Assembly (NCBI GenBank): GCA_902702965.1
Contig: CACRXP010000175.1
Span: forward strand, 626,476-690,475
Length of the DNA stretch: 64,000 nucleotides
Source: Spirometra erinaceieuropaei
Lineage: Eukaryota; Platyhelminthes; Cestoda; Diphyllobothriidea; Diphyllobothriidae
Direction of reading: 5' to 3'
The notes under the pieces were generated by a model. That model saw only the letters and a list, made by a program, of their open reading frames with translations. It searched no databases and was not told the DNA's origin. This document shows positions 44,064-54,083 of this stretch, in pieces. The position numbers and the translations under genes are program-made. How positions within the stretch are numbered: the stretch's first letter is position 1; each line of letters starts with the position of its first letter.

Positions 44064-44222
44064 GAAGAAGGAGACACGATTTCTGGGACAAGAACTGTAT
44101 TAGCCTGACGTTCGTGCATGAACCACCCGTATCTGCTATTGTCTCTGATGATGGGTTCGAGCAGGAAACCGAAACGTCAGGCGAAAAAGGCTATTGTCCC
44201 AGCGATCGTGTCTCCTTCTTCA
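44064..44222 (+). mobile_element. Solo PLE tail as a fold-back, containing a hammerhead-like motif
   Basis: Left arm 44064-44112 (GAAGAAGGAGACACGAT...CTGGGACAAGAA...TTAGCCTGACGTT) is the inverse of the right arm 44172-44222 (AAACGTCAGGC...CTATTGTCCCAG...ATCGTGTCTCCTTCTTC). The part between is the normal upstream sequence of the PLE 3' region (CATGAACCACCCGTATCTGC) and the ribozyme-like motif. No coding sequence. It is the shortest and clearest form of the repeated tail. Confidence 0.82.
44141..44182 (+). ncRNA. Hammerhead-ribozyme-like motif, best core
   Basis: 42 nt: GUCU, CUGAUGA, U, stem II GGGUUC-GAGCAG-GAAACC (one mismatch), GAAACGUC, AGGC. Both conserved core strings (CUGAUGA and GAAA) are intact, stem I GUCU/AGGC has one G-U pair, ACGU is self-complementary, and cleavage would fall after GUC at 44178. 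Confidence 0.78.
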
Positions 44223-44224
44223 TA

Positions 44225-44740
44225 ATAGCTGCTCAACCAATACTTCTACGGTGCCGCTGAAATGCCAGTTTTTTTTCACCGGCATGCATGTTTTGCTTGC
44301 TGTGGTCACGTTTGACCAACGCAGGGCCACATCGGCTCACGACATGTGTCGGTAGGGGTACGTTGGGTCCGCACGTAGCCTTGATTACTGCCACATCGTA
44401 ACGTGACACACGTTATACTGAGGCCCACTTCACGTCAGTCAACGCAGCAGTTAGCCAATAGGATACGGAGGTATCCCTCCACATTTACTTCAATGCATCC
44501 CCTACTATTAGTAAAACTGATGGAGCTGAAACCACAACGAAAGGCTGAAAGTAGTGAATTTGAAGTTTGTCAACTGATAGTATAAGTCGGTCGTACTTAG
44601 GACCGCCGGTTCGGACTACACTGGTGTTTTCCCTATCGGATCCTTATTCCAAATCCGTAACTCGCCATCTGAAAACCTGGTTCACGCGCAAGCAAAGACA
44701 AGATCATTAGAAGAAGAAAATTGGCTCTCCGGAACGGGTT
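44225..44740. other. Non-coding stretch
   Basis: Nothing supportable seen. Confidence 0.35.
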
Positions 44741-44744
44741 TATT

Positions 44745-44800
44745 TAACTGCTGACGTTTCAAAGAGCTGGGTCGGCTCTTCATTTTCAAAGCGTAAACTG
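44745..44800 (-). ncRNA. Degenerate hammerhead-like PLE tail
   Basis: Minus strand: AAAATGA, stem AGAGC-CGACCC-AGCTCT, TGAAACGTCAGC, then AGTTAAATAAACCCG. The 3' half and tail fit the motif, while CUGAUGA is lost. Confidence 0.45.
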
Positions 44801-44959
44801 CACCTAATCGATCAGAAATTTAGTTTAAAGTGGCAAGTTGTGTTGGCCGGCCTCATGCTGATCGATTTTTTCCTCTCCTCCCCCTGCGTCGGCCTCTCAG
44901 GAGATGGTTGACGGGCGTTTTTGCCTGAGAGGCCCCTTCTGGGTTATTAGCTGTCATCA

Positions 44960-45055
44960 GGCGGACATGCCCAACATCAGGCTCGCAAGACCAGAGGTTC
45001 AAACCCGCGTTCCTTGGTCCTACCATTGGGCCACGAGCTCGTTGATTTTTTGGCC
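44960..45055 (-). mobile_element. tRNA-derived SINE head, minus
   Basis: Minus strand: GAGCTCGTGGCCCAATGGTAG (A box) and GCGGGTTTGAACCTCTGG (B box) 25 bp later. Acceptor pairing poor. Confidence 0.55.
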
Positions 45056-45204
45056 TCTTTTTGACCAAGTAGATCAATTATGACGAAGGGACCCACTGAT
45101 CAGGTTTCGAAACCTGCTCCTCGACCCTACTTTGGTCCACCACACTCGTAAGCTTCCCCTGTCGCCCCTCCCTCCCCCCCGGGCGTGCTATTCCACCCGT
45201 AAAT

Positions 45205-45245
45205 GCTTTTGTGCCAGCGATCGTGTCTCCTTCTTCAAGACTGCT
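45205..45245 (+). mobile_element. PLE tail fragment
   Basis: GTGCCAGCGATCGTGTCTCC then TTCTTCAAGACTGCTTC. The same string recurs at 45963-46000, with the following ~50 bp also alike (GGGATCGTCTCTTCGC and GGGACTCGTCTTTTCGCC). Confidence 0.6.
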
Positions 45246-46090
45246 TCATGGGATCGTCTCTTCGCTTCTGTTGACAAAAAGGATATTATAACGGATATTT
45301 TTTGAAAAATAAACGTTGAAAACCACCGGAAAAATTCATACTAATAAGGTATTCGAGCTCTACAGAGTACTGTTTTCGCAGGCGGCAGGTAAGGAATTGG
45401 TGCAACAGCCGACACCCTGTCGTGACGGAAGTGCCTTGGGAATTTTTGATCCAAAATCCCATTTCCTAGTTCCGCTGTGCTGGTCGCTGATTCGCCAGTG
45501 CTCTAAGCCCCATGCTCTCTTATATTTTGGGCCACGTGGGGAGTGGCAGTCATCAACTCAGATGATCTACTCATAATCGCCTCAACGAGAATAACAGGCA
45601 GGATGCAGTAACCTTGTCCAACTGGTATTTATTTGTCGTTTCACGGACGAACGTTCTCAGTCAAAGAAACTTACGATTCGTATGCCTTCCATTGCGGTTA
45701 TCGCATGATTAAATGAGTAGAAACCGATAAAATAGCTTCTGCGAGGACGTTCCCATTGTGCCCGAGGAATTTTCCCCTTCTTGGGTGGTGAAGATACTAC
45801 TCACAGTCAGTCAGTAGGTATTTGGTCTAATAAGTGTGGAGTTATTTTCTACCTACCCGAGTCTTTGGAGCGACTAAGAGGCACGAAGCACGGTAAACTG
45901 CAGAGACTGATGCAAGACGGTCCTAATAGCAACAGTAGTGATGGAGATAGATACCTTGACAGGCGATCGTGTCTCCTTCTTCAAGACTGCTTCCTGGGAC
46001 TCGTCTTTTCGCCTCTATTAGTCAAGTCTTTGTTATTATTACTAATAAGTGAGATTCCTATCTAGGGGGATTTTAGCTACTCTATTCTCT
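45246..46090. other. Non-coding stretch with a second PLE tail fragment
   Basis: PLE tail string at 45963-46000 (GCGATCGTGTCTCCTTCTTC). No coding feature recognised. Confidence 0.4.
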
Positions 46091-46099
46091 GTTTTATTT

Positions 46100-46260
46100 A
46101 AAATCTTGACTCTGTCTGGACATCGGATCCAGATGGGCGAGGAGCAGGAAAGGGTGTGGTAGATGCAACGCAAGTCTCCCATCACTCTACGCTGGCTCAC
46201 GCGCAAGTCGCCGTCCTTGCTGCACCCAGTGGACATTGCCGCTCACGACGGTCGAACTGC
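46100..46260 (+). repeat. Repeat A copy, plus
   Basis: TTGACTCTGTCTGGACATCGGATCCAGATGGGCGAGGAGC, GGGTGTGGTAGATGCAACGCAAGTCTCC and the end CGACGGTCGAACTGC follow the repeat A order. A minus-strand piece may lie at 46370-46430 (GCGCAGCGTCTACTGCACTC). Confidence 0.65.
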
Positions 46261-46439
46261 CATTACTAATGAGACAGTCGTCGGTCAGCGACTCCCAGGT
46301 GTTGACGCATCCGAAGTGTGAGCCCGTATCATTCGATGCCTCTACCCTCGCAACTGATGGGGTGTCCCTTCTACCCCACGGAATGCACTCCGCACTGGTG
46401 TCTTGCGCAGCGTCTACTGCACTCTCTTCCCCCTAACCC

Positions 46440-47065
46440 ACCCGAATTTGATGACCTAGGATCGGCACGGACGCAGTGACTGACAAAATTAGGCAGACCA
46501 TCTACGTGTGCACACTTGACCTGGTCCCCGCAGCAGGCATTATGTTTTCCCGAGGCGACTTATATGGCATATCGATGAGAGTGTCATAAAGCGCACATTA
46601 AATAGGAGTCTTCGCGGTCTCACTTCCCGTTCCGGGGTGGGAGGGGGGAAGGGCTGAGTCATTCCGTCAAGCTAGGACCTCTAGCTCGTTGCGATAAATT
46701 CAAAAGTGTCCGATTTACAAACGTATTATGGATTTCTAATTGTCTGTCTCACCCCCTCCCTTCCGTCGCCAATGCATCGCTGGACTGCCCGAGCCTGTCA
46801 ACCAACGGGTACGTTGATTGGCTGAGGTGGCGTGAAGTTTGGTCTCTTAGGCATGTAAGGTATTAGCTATGGGCTGGCGCTGAATCAACACAGCCAGATA
46901 AACGCGTACCGTTAGCCAGTCCGACCCCAGCCTTGTCCATTTCAGCTCAGTATATTGAGGGATATAGACGTGAACCTGTGAGTGCCCATCGTATGCATCG
47001 TAAAGTCCGTGAAGTATACAGAGAAGCCATGCGAGTTGGAATATTTCAAAGAGGCCTTAAAATCT
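46440..47065. other. Non-coding stretch
   Basis: Nothing supportable seen. Confidence 0.35.
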
Positions 47066-47069
47066 TGAA

Positions 47070-47605
47070 AAAGGAGACACGATCGCCGGGACAAGAGCTT
47101 TATTAGCCTGACGTTTCGGATTCCTGCTCGAACCCATTATTAGAGACAAAAGCAGATACGGGTGGTTCATGCACAAGGGGCTGCAGTATTTATAGGATGC
47201 AGTAGTTATGCTACCGCATACCTATGAATATTCATGGCTCCCCCCCCTTCATCAGGGATGGTTGTACGTGGTGTGATGGCCGACATTCGCGTGCTGCAAT
47301 TTCATCACGTGCGTTGGATGTTGGTGTGATGATTGCTCGACCATCTGACGCACCGACCCTGGTGCTGGGAAAAGTGTTCACCTGTGCGCATCCCGCGTGG
47401 CCCATTACTCCGCCTAGGTGAAGTCTCAGCACCGAATATGAAATGGGAATGTCATTGCGCTTGTTAATGGACCCTAAAATCATGCGAACTTCAGTGCGAG
47501 TTTTGAGGGCTGGTTTCAATTTCACATCGCCATGGCTCATTTTGGAACACAAGTCAGTGAGAGTTCCTTTAAAAGGAGAGCGAGAATTCCGTAGTTCAGT
47601 CAAGC
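47070..47605 (-). pseudogene. PLE-7, 3' end of a GIY-YIG-lineage PLE
   Basis: Minus strand: ILGSINKRNDIPISYSVLRL near 47480-47420 is the PLE C-terminal block (compare SINRHIDLP in PLE-2), followed by the 3' UTR, a CCTATAAATACTGCAGCC stretch, a degraded ribozyme-like motif (47106-47147) and the tail to about 47070. A near-identical inverted copy of roughly 330 bp lies at 51057-51400. Confidence 0.72.
47106..47147 (-). ncRNA. Hammerhead-like motif, inactivated copy
   Basis: 42 nt: GUCU, CUAAUAA, U, GGGUUC-GAGCAG-GAAUCC, GAAACGUC, AGGC. Two core G residues of CUGAUGA are A, so cleavage is unlikely. Confidence 0.65.
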
Positions 47606-47611
47606 TTACAG

Positions 47612-47700
47612 CGCATCCGTAGCTCAGCCAGCTGTAGGGTCATCCAGGGGTCATTGATCACTCAAATCCAGCGGTCTACCTGCCTGAGCTATCGATCAGG
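47612..47700. repeat. tRNA-like fold-back sequence
   Basis: CCGTAGCTCAGCCAGCTG on the plus strand and GATAGCTCAGGCAGGTAGACC on the minus strand lie 70 bp apart in inverted orientation, each like a Pol III A box. No full tRNA fold found. Confidence 0.35.
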
Positions 47701-47747
47701 AACGGGATTGGGAACCCGGAGATACAAAGGTTTAAGCGTTTGTAAAG

Positions 47748-49245
47748 ATACAGTAGGTGGGCTAACTCATTAAACGTCAACCGAAACTCCGAAATGTGCT
47801 TTTGTTTTGAAAATATTAATCAAGTAGGGTTGTAAAAGTAATTATCGTACAGCGAAATTCTATAATAAATCAATTACCTCAGGAGGTCGGCTTTCCAACG
47901 AAATTCTTTTCGGCTGCATTGAGAAACTATACTTTGTAAAAATGACTACTTAATAAGCATGCATTTTTCTCATTGATTTTCGATTCCCTTGCAAATTCAA
48001 TCATAATTCATAGAAAACATGCATACAAATATTCATTCTTTTGCTCATTCGGTAGAAAATAACGTCTTCTTCCAGTTTAAAGCCCGAAGGAGGGACAAGA
48101 ATAGGTTTTAAAAAAGTTTCTAATTATCAGATTTTCCGAAACCGTTAAATGACCGTTCACAAAACGTCATGTCTCTGCATTTACCAATGTGGCTTGTAAA
48201 TTTAACACTATGGCTGAAATCGAATGCTAAATTTTATAAATCCCATATGATCTCCTCATAATACTATACAAAAACATATGGTTTTCCGTACACTGAAGAT
48301 ATACGACCTATAGCTTGGAAACCCTGAATGCAGTCGTAACGGCAGGTCGGGTTCAAAATTATTCAGAAATTGGAAAAAAGTTATTTTAAAACCGAATAAT
48401 ACCCTTCCTTCGAGTATAAAACTGGAAGGAGACGTTATATCCTAGGCAGTCGGACCTGCAGCACCTCTGCCTGTGTTGAGGTTATATCAAAAAGAAACGC
48501 TGTAGCCACTTGCTAAAGACGCCAAACACTCGATCGCATCTACAATGGGTACGGGAGCTGCGAAAGTGGACGCAAGGGGACTTCATCCTACAAAAGGTCT
48601 ACTCCCCCCATCTGTGCACCAACTGTCCTCATCTGATGCTGTTCTTGATGAATGGGTTTGAATGTGGACGGGAAAAGTGAGACGAACAGAATCCTCGATG
48701 TGGTCATCGCGTATTCTTCTTCTTCTTCTTCTTCTTCTATAATTTCCGAATGACTTTGAATCCTACCTGCTGTTACACTTGCGTTCAGGGTTTCAAAACT
48801 ACAAGCCGTATATTTACCGTGTACGGAAAACCGTGAATTTCTCTACAGTGTTAAGAGAAGGCCATATGGGGTTCATAAAATTAAGCAGTGGATTTGAGCA
48901 ATACTGTTAACTATACAAGCCACATTCGTAAACGCAGATACATGACGTTTTATAAACGGCCATCTTAAGGTATTAAAAATCTCACAATTGGACACTTTTT
49001 TAAACCGAATCATAATCTTCTTTTGAGTATAAATGTAGAAGAAGACGTAATTTTCTACCGAAGGAGCAAAAGAATGAAAATGTTTATGCATGCTTTCCAT
49101 GAAATATAGTTGAATTTTTAACGGCATCGAACATCAAGGAGAAAATTGCATGCCCCTTAAGTAGTCGTTTTTTCAGAGTATAGTTCTTGCATGCAATCGA
49201 ATTAAGCTCATTCGAAAGCCGACACCCTGAAGTAACTGAATCACT
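47748..49245. mobile_element. Fold-back element with internal insertion, right end truncated
   Basis: Left end ATACAGTAGGTGGGCTAACTCA, left arm to about 48120, then a right arm from about 48340. Between 48430 and 48740 is unrelated sequence with a TTC microsatellite (48716-48738), after which right-arm-like blocks resume to 49245 (AAGTAGTCGTTTTTTCAGAG). It looks like two incomplete copies or one copy with an insertion. Confidence 0.6.
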
Positions 49246-50241
49246 ATACAGAAGATGTGCTAACTCATGAAATGTCAACCAAAATTCCGAAATGCGTTCT
49301 CGTTTCGAAAAGATAAATTAAGTAGTGTTGTAAAACTAATCATGATGCAGTATAAATCTATGATGATCCAGTTACCTCAGGGTGTCGGCTTTCGAAAGAA
49401 CTTATTTTCGGCTGCATGCAAGATCTTTACTCTGCAAAAATGACTACTTCAGTGGCATGCAATTTTCTCATTGAATTTCGATGACCCTAAGCATCCAATT
49501 ATATTTCCTGGAAAACATTCACAATAATATCCGTTCTTTTGCTTATTCGGATTACAATTACGTCTTCTTCTAATTTTATGCTCGAAGGAGTGACATAATT
49601 CAGTTTTAAAAAGGTTTCTCATTGTGGAACCTTTAAATACCGTAAAATGGCCGTTTATTAATCGTCATGTCTCTGCATTTAACAATGTGGCTCTGAAATT
49701 TAATAATATGGACCAAATACACTGCTAAATTTTATTAACCCTATATGGTCCTCCTTTATTACCGTAGAGAAATGTGTGGTTTTCTGTACGCGGAAAATAT
49801 ACAGCTTGTAGTTGGAAGTCCTGAATGCAAGTGTGACGACAGTGCGGGTTCAAAATTACTCGGGAATTGGAAAGGTTTTTGAAAACCGAATAATACCGTT
49901 CTGTCGAGTATAAAATTGGAAGAAGACGTAGTTTTCTACCAAAGGAGAGAAATAATGAATATTTTTATTAATGTTTTCCATGAACTATGATTGGACTTTT
50001 AGAGGCATCGAAACTCAATGAGAAACATGCATTCTACATAAGTAGTCATTTTTTACAGTGTGTTGTTTTTGCGTGTAGCCGGATGGAAGTTCATTCGAAA
50101 GCCGGCATCCTAAGGTAACTGAAATATTATAGAATTATATTTCAGGATAACTAGTTCTACAACCGTACCTAATTAATCTTTTCGAAACGAAAAGACATTT
50201 CGTAATTTAGGTGGACATTTCATGAGTTAGCCCACCTACTG
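49246..50241. mobile_element. Fold-back element, best-preserved copy (~1 kb)
   Basis: Left end ACAGAAGATGTGCTAACTCA and right end, on the minus strand, ACAGTAGGTGGGCTAACTCA. Arms of about 400 bp with mirrored blocks: ATGAAATGTC, TGACTACTTCAGTGGCATGC, AATTTTATGCTCGAAGGAG, and centre at about 49640-49850. No open frame of interest. Confidence 0.78.
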
Positions 50242-50254
50242 TATTTTGCCATGA

Positions 50255-51060
50255 ATAAAAGATAAAAAAGCAGTTATTAAGCTCAGTCTCAATGGCCTCT
50301 CGCCCCCAGACATCACTACCAAGTTGGAAATGTCCAGACCAACCGTTATTGGAAGTTCGGCCACATCGACAGGAAGCCAAGTAGTAGGAAAACAAAAGCA
50401 TTCGAACACCTCGTCTTATAAGGCCTGCCCGAGATCGTATTCGTCGCAACCCATTTCGGTGTATGGGGAAGCTGGCTTTGATGCTTGAGGTGTCGGAGCA
50501 CGCGGTCAGGTATGTCGTGAAAAAGGGTCTGAAGGCTAAGCCAAGTGCTAGGATCAGGAAGCATCTCCATACTGAGGCTGTGAAAGAGAAGAGACCACGA
50601 AGAATTAAGACAATATTAAGCTTCCTCAAGAAAAGACCAGACACGGTGCTCTACTCCAACGAAAACCTCTTCACGGTCGATTCGGCATCCAACAGTCGAA
50701 TTGATCGCTGCATAAGCTCCCTGAATGTCAAGAAGGTACCCGAGAATGTTAAGTCCATGTTTCAGACCAAAGATCCTGCCTCTGTGATGGTCTTTGGTCT
50801 CACTACCCCAGGCGGCAAAGTCATGCTCCTGCATCTATCAAGGCCGGGGTAAAAGTGAACACGGTATGTACCCGGATGTTCTTCACAAACATGTCAAGCC
50901 TTGGATGGATTTCAACTACACTCCAGACGACAATGCAGTCTTCCAGCAAGATGATGCGTCTGCACATGCGTCACGGAAGTGGCAGAAGTGGCTGAAAGAC
51001 CCCATGCCAGCATCCTCACCAGACTTAAATCCCTCGACTACACGCGGGGAGCGCACAGGT
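50255..51060 (+). pseudogene. Tc1/mariner-type transposase, frameshifted and C-terminally truncated
   Basis: Plus strand. N-terminal helix-turn-helix remains in broken frame (KKAVIKLSLNGLSPPDITTKLEMSRPTV near 50265; RIRRNPFRCMGKLALMLEVS near 50440). The open frame 50463-50852 has VSEHAVRYVVKKGLKAKP, NENLFTVDSASNSRIDRCISS (first catalytic Asp, D in FTVD) and PASVMVFGLTTPGGK. After a shift near 50840, YPDVLHKHVKPWM, NAVFQQDDASAHASRKWQKWL (second Asp) and SSPDLNPS (third acidic residue) follow. It ends abruptly at about 51050 where PLE sequence begins. No terminal inverted repeats found. Confidence 0.88.
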
Positions 51061-51400
51061 GAACACTCTTCCCAACACCAGGGTCAGCGCATCAGATGGT
51101 CAAGCAATCATCACGCCAACATCCAACGCACGTGATGAAATTGCAGCACGCGAATGTCGGCCATCACGCCACGTACAATCATCCCTGATGAAGGGGGGGG
51201 ATCCATGAATATTCATAGGTATGCGGTAGCATAACTACTGCATCCTATAAATACTGCAGCCCCTTGTGCATGAACCACCCGTATCTGCTTTTGTTTCTGA
51301 TAATGGATTCGAGCAGGAATCCGAAACGTCAGGCTAATAAAGCTCTTGTCCCGGCGATCGTGTCTTCTTCTTCTTCTTCTTCTTCTTCAAGCGTGAATGA
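51057..51400 (+). mobile_element. PLE 3' end, inverted copy of PLE-7
   Basis: GGTGAACACTCTTCCCAACA..., ...CATCCCTGATGAAGGGGGGG, CCTATAAATACTGCAGCCCC, CATGAACCACCCGTATCTGC and the ribozyme-like motif (51287-51328) match the reverse complement of 47070-47400 with scattered substitutions. The tail runs into a TTC microsatellite at 51366-51388. Confidence 0.82.
51287..51328 (+). ncRNA. Hammerhead-like motif, weakened copy
   Basis: 42 nt: GUUU, CUGAUAA, U, GGAUUC-GAGCAG-GAAUCC (6 perfect pairs), GAAACGUC, AGGC. One core G is A. Stem II is perfect. Confidence 0.68.
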
Positions 51401-51404
51401 GTTT

Positions 51405-51510
51405 ATAGCTGAGCAGACCTTCGCGGCATCCACCGCGGTCTCTCCTCCCACGCTCTGGTGATGGCACCGTCAAGACGACCAGAGGTGCGTTCATCGATTG
51501 ACAAAGCCGA
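51405..51510 (-). repeat. Repeat A copy, minus, partial
   Basis: CGGCATCCACCGCGGTCTCTCC, GTCAAGACGACCAGAGGTGC follow the reversed repeat A order. Confidence 0.45.
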
Positions 51511-53215
51511 ACAGTCCGTCTAGGAGCGACAAGTACACACACACACACACACGACATCTAATATGACGTACTCCCGTACAGATAGCACAGAATAGAGGTC
51601 GCTGAACAAATAGACCCGAGTGCCAATTACTGGTCAGACCAGCCTGGGGCGGCAGTATGACTGTCTGGCAACGAAAGTTAAAACAACATCACCACCGCGG
51701 TCTTTTGTGACTTTGCTGACATCAGTTCTCAGTTATTGATTGGTCGTGGCTGTGCGATCATACAGTAGGGCTCTAGGCCCCCAGTATTTAAGGCAAAACG
51801 AAGGTTTGCATCCAATTCTACAAGGGGAGCAGATCGGTGAGTCCTATCCGTTCGCGGCAGGATAGTCGGGGCCCTCGGCTCCGGTGATTTTGCGCATGAC
51901 TAGAATGCTCGTTGTCTTCTTGACTATACTTCTGTCTTCCTAACGGAAGAGTCCCCAGATCGAAGCCCTCGAGAAAAACAAAACCACGTATTTCCCGTCC
52001 CCCCCCTCCCACCCCTGGAAGGGGGCACATCGTTAAACATCCGTTGCAGGCTTCTTTAAAGCCGCAAGAGAACCGCCCGTTCGGAGGACTTACTCCTCCA
52101 GCCTTCGTCCGCACGCCCCGGGTATTAGCAAGCAGTCCCGGCTGATTCATTCTCTTCCACAAATCGCCCTTTCAAGGCAGCGCAGTGCGCATGAGTCATT
52201 CATAGCCTCCCACCTCGGGCCCATGGTCCCGACCCCTCTAGATCTTGCGCCCGGCTGAATAAATAAAAGTGAGTTTGGTTGGAAACCAGAGCAGACGCTC
52301 ACACACCCACACAGAGAGACAGGGGTGATTCTGAGGTGTGCGGTCGCAACCAACCAGTCATCCCTGCCTGGTCTCAGTGAGTTGTCGCTAGCCCACCCTG
52401 ACCACAGTTTAGGCAAAGGAGGAAGACACCGCACACCGCTTCCGCCATGCAAGCCAGCGAGTGCATACATGCGTTCGTGTTGTTATGTGCGTGGGTATGT
52501 GTGTGTGTGTGTGGTCCCTGATCCTTTTTTCGACCTTCGTAGCCAGAAGAAAGAGATGGTGCCTGAAATCTGCTAACTGTCGAACTTTAGGTCTCTCGCA
52601 GCGTGCTTGTGTGTTTGCCTCAGTTCACAGATGCCTAATTAGTTCTCTATTTCCGGTTGAGTCAATAACCAGCAGAGATTTGACTGAAGTGAATTCGCAC
52701 CACGGGCGGCAAGAGGATCCTTTAGAGCACAGTGCTCAGCTCCATTGCTAATGAGCTGACTATGCAACTTACGCTTTTCGACTCATATATAAAACAAACA
52801 TACAACACGAGTTCAATATTTTGCTGTCTATATATATGTATATGTGAATAATGGAGGTAGTATGCCTTCCGAGGCGATATAATAAATGGAGAAGGCTCGT
52901 CGGAAAATCGGGGTATACTGGTGAATTTTCAAGTCGGTTACACCAACCCGTCGTCAGACGAAAATGAAAAGTGTGAGGAAGATTATCCTACTGGGGAGCT
53001 AGGGGGACATCGAGATTACATCGACAAGACAGACGTTTATGTGTGGGGGTGATGAGCAAATATATTAATATATAACGCTGGGGGTCCCACTGAAAAGCCG
53101 AACCCCCCGCAGCTGTGTCACGCAGCTGCAGAATATCGGCGAAACACGTGTCTGGGCTTTTAGCAAGTATCTATGTCGGGAGTACGGTATAATACCTTTA
53201 CCACATATATATATA
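51511..53215. other. Non-coding stretch
   Basis: AC repeat at 51537-51553, GT repeat at 52497-52512, and at 53098-53125 a hairpin GCAGCTG-TGTCACG-CAGCTGC. No gene recognised. Confidence 0.4.
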
Positions 53216-53253
53216 TATATGCAGAATGCTATTACCGACAAAGACAAGGGAGA

Positions 53254-53565
53254 CCGACAAGGCAACGGGCTCGTGGCCCGGTGAGTAGAGGCGTTGACTT
53301 CTAAACCAACAGGTCGCGAGTTCAAGGCTCGGGTGTTCCACACTTCGGGCTTGGGTATGGCTGGCTGACGACGGCTAATAAGCCAGAAATGGCCATTCCA
53401 GTCTCCCTTGTCTTTGTCGGCAATACCATTCTGCCTATCTATCATGCGCCGCTGTGCGGCTGCTGGTTGGGCTCGAGAGAGAGTCCATAAGGCACAACGG
53501 AACGAGTGAGTTCCGTATGAACGATCGGTGAGCGCCCCCTAACATTGTATATTCCCGATCGAAAA
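53254..53565 (+). mobile_element. tRNA-derived SINE S1, tandem copy 1
   Basis: Head with A box GTGGCCCGGTGAGTAGAGGCG and B box GCGAGTTCAAGGCTCG, then the SINE body GGCTGGCTGACGACGGCTAA, GCCAGAAATGGCCATTCCAG, GTCGGCAATACCATTCTGCC and GCTCGAGAGAGAGTCCATAA, ending GCGCCCCCTAACATT. 312 bp to the next unit. Pol III-transcribed class of retroposon; no coding capacity. Confidence 0.85.
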
Positions 53566-53857
53566 CCGACAAGGCAACGGGCTCGTGGCCCGGTGAGTAG
53601 AGGCGTTGACTTCTAAACCAACAGGTCGCGAGTTCGAGGCTCGGGTGTTCCACACTTCGGGCTTGGGTATGGCTGGCTGACGACGGCTAATAAGCCAGAA
53701 ATGGCCATTCCAGTCTCCCTTGTCTTTGTCGGCAATACCATTCTGCCTATCTATCATGCGCCGCTGTGCGGCTGCTGGGTGGGCTCGAGAGAGAGTCCAT
53801 AAGGCACAACGGAACGAGTGAGTTCCGTATGAACGATCGGTGAGCGCCCCCTAACAT

Positions 53858-53860
<3 letters not shown>
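53566..53860 (+). mobile_element. tRNA-derived SINE S1, tandem copy 2
   Basis: Almost the same as copy 1 (TTCGAGGCTCG instead of TTCAAGGCTCG, GCTGGGTGGG instead of GCTGGTTGGG). It begins at the same CCGACAAGGCAACGGG junction and ends in a TA microsatellite at 53858-53890. Confidence 0.87.
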
Positions 53861-53890
<30 letters not shown>

Positions 53891-53892
53891 GT

Positions 53893-54043
53893 ATGAAATG
53901 GTATCGTCAAAGACAAGGGAGACCCGAATGGCCATTTCTGGTTTATAAGCCGCCATTGGCCAGTAATGCCCAATCCCAAGGATGGATCACTTGAGACTCG
54001 AACCCGGGACCTCTGGTCATGGATCGGTGTGCAACGATGTGTC

Positions 54044-54045
<2 letters not shown>
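53893..54045 (-). mobile_element. tRNA-derived SINE S1, minus, diverged
   Basis: Reverse orientation: ATGGTATCGTCAAAGACAAGG, GGCCATTTCTGGTTTATAAG, and on the minus strand B box GGTCCCGGGTTCGAGTCTC. It sits between two TA microsatellites (53858-53890 and 54047-54081). Confidence 0.72.

Positions 54046-54081
<36 letters not shown>

Positions 54082-54083
<2 letters not shown>

Noticed and set aside
48640..48690. TTGATGAATGGG...GGGAAAAG as a ribozyme
   Set aside because: Only loosely similar: no stem II pairing, no palindrome, no AGGC.
53098..53160. Hairpin plus GAAACACGTGTC as another ribozyme
   Set aside because: GAAA with a palindromic ACACGUGU and GUC looks tempting, but no CUGAUGA-type core or stem II lies at the right distance.
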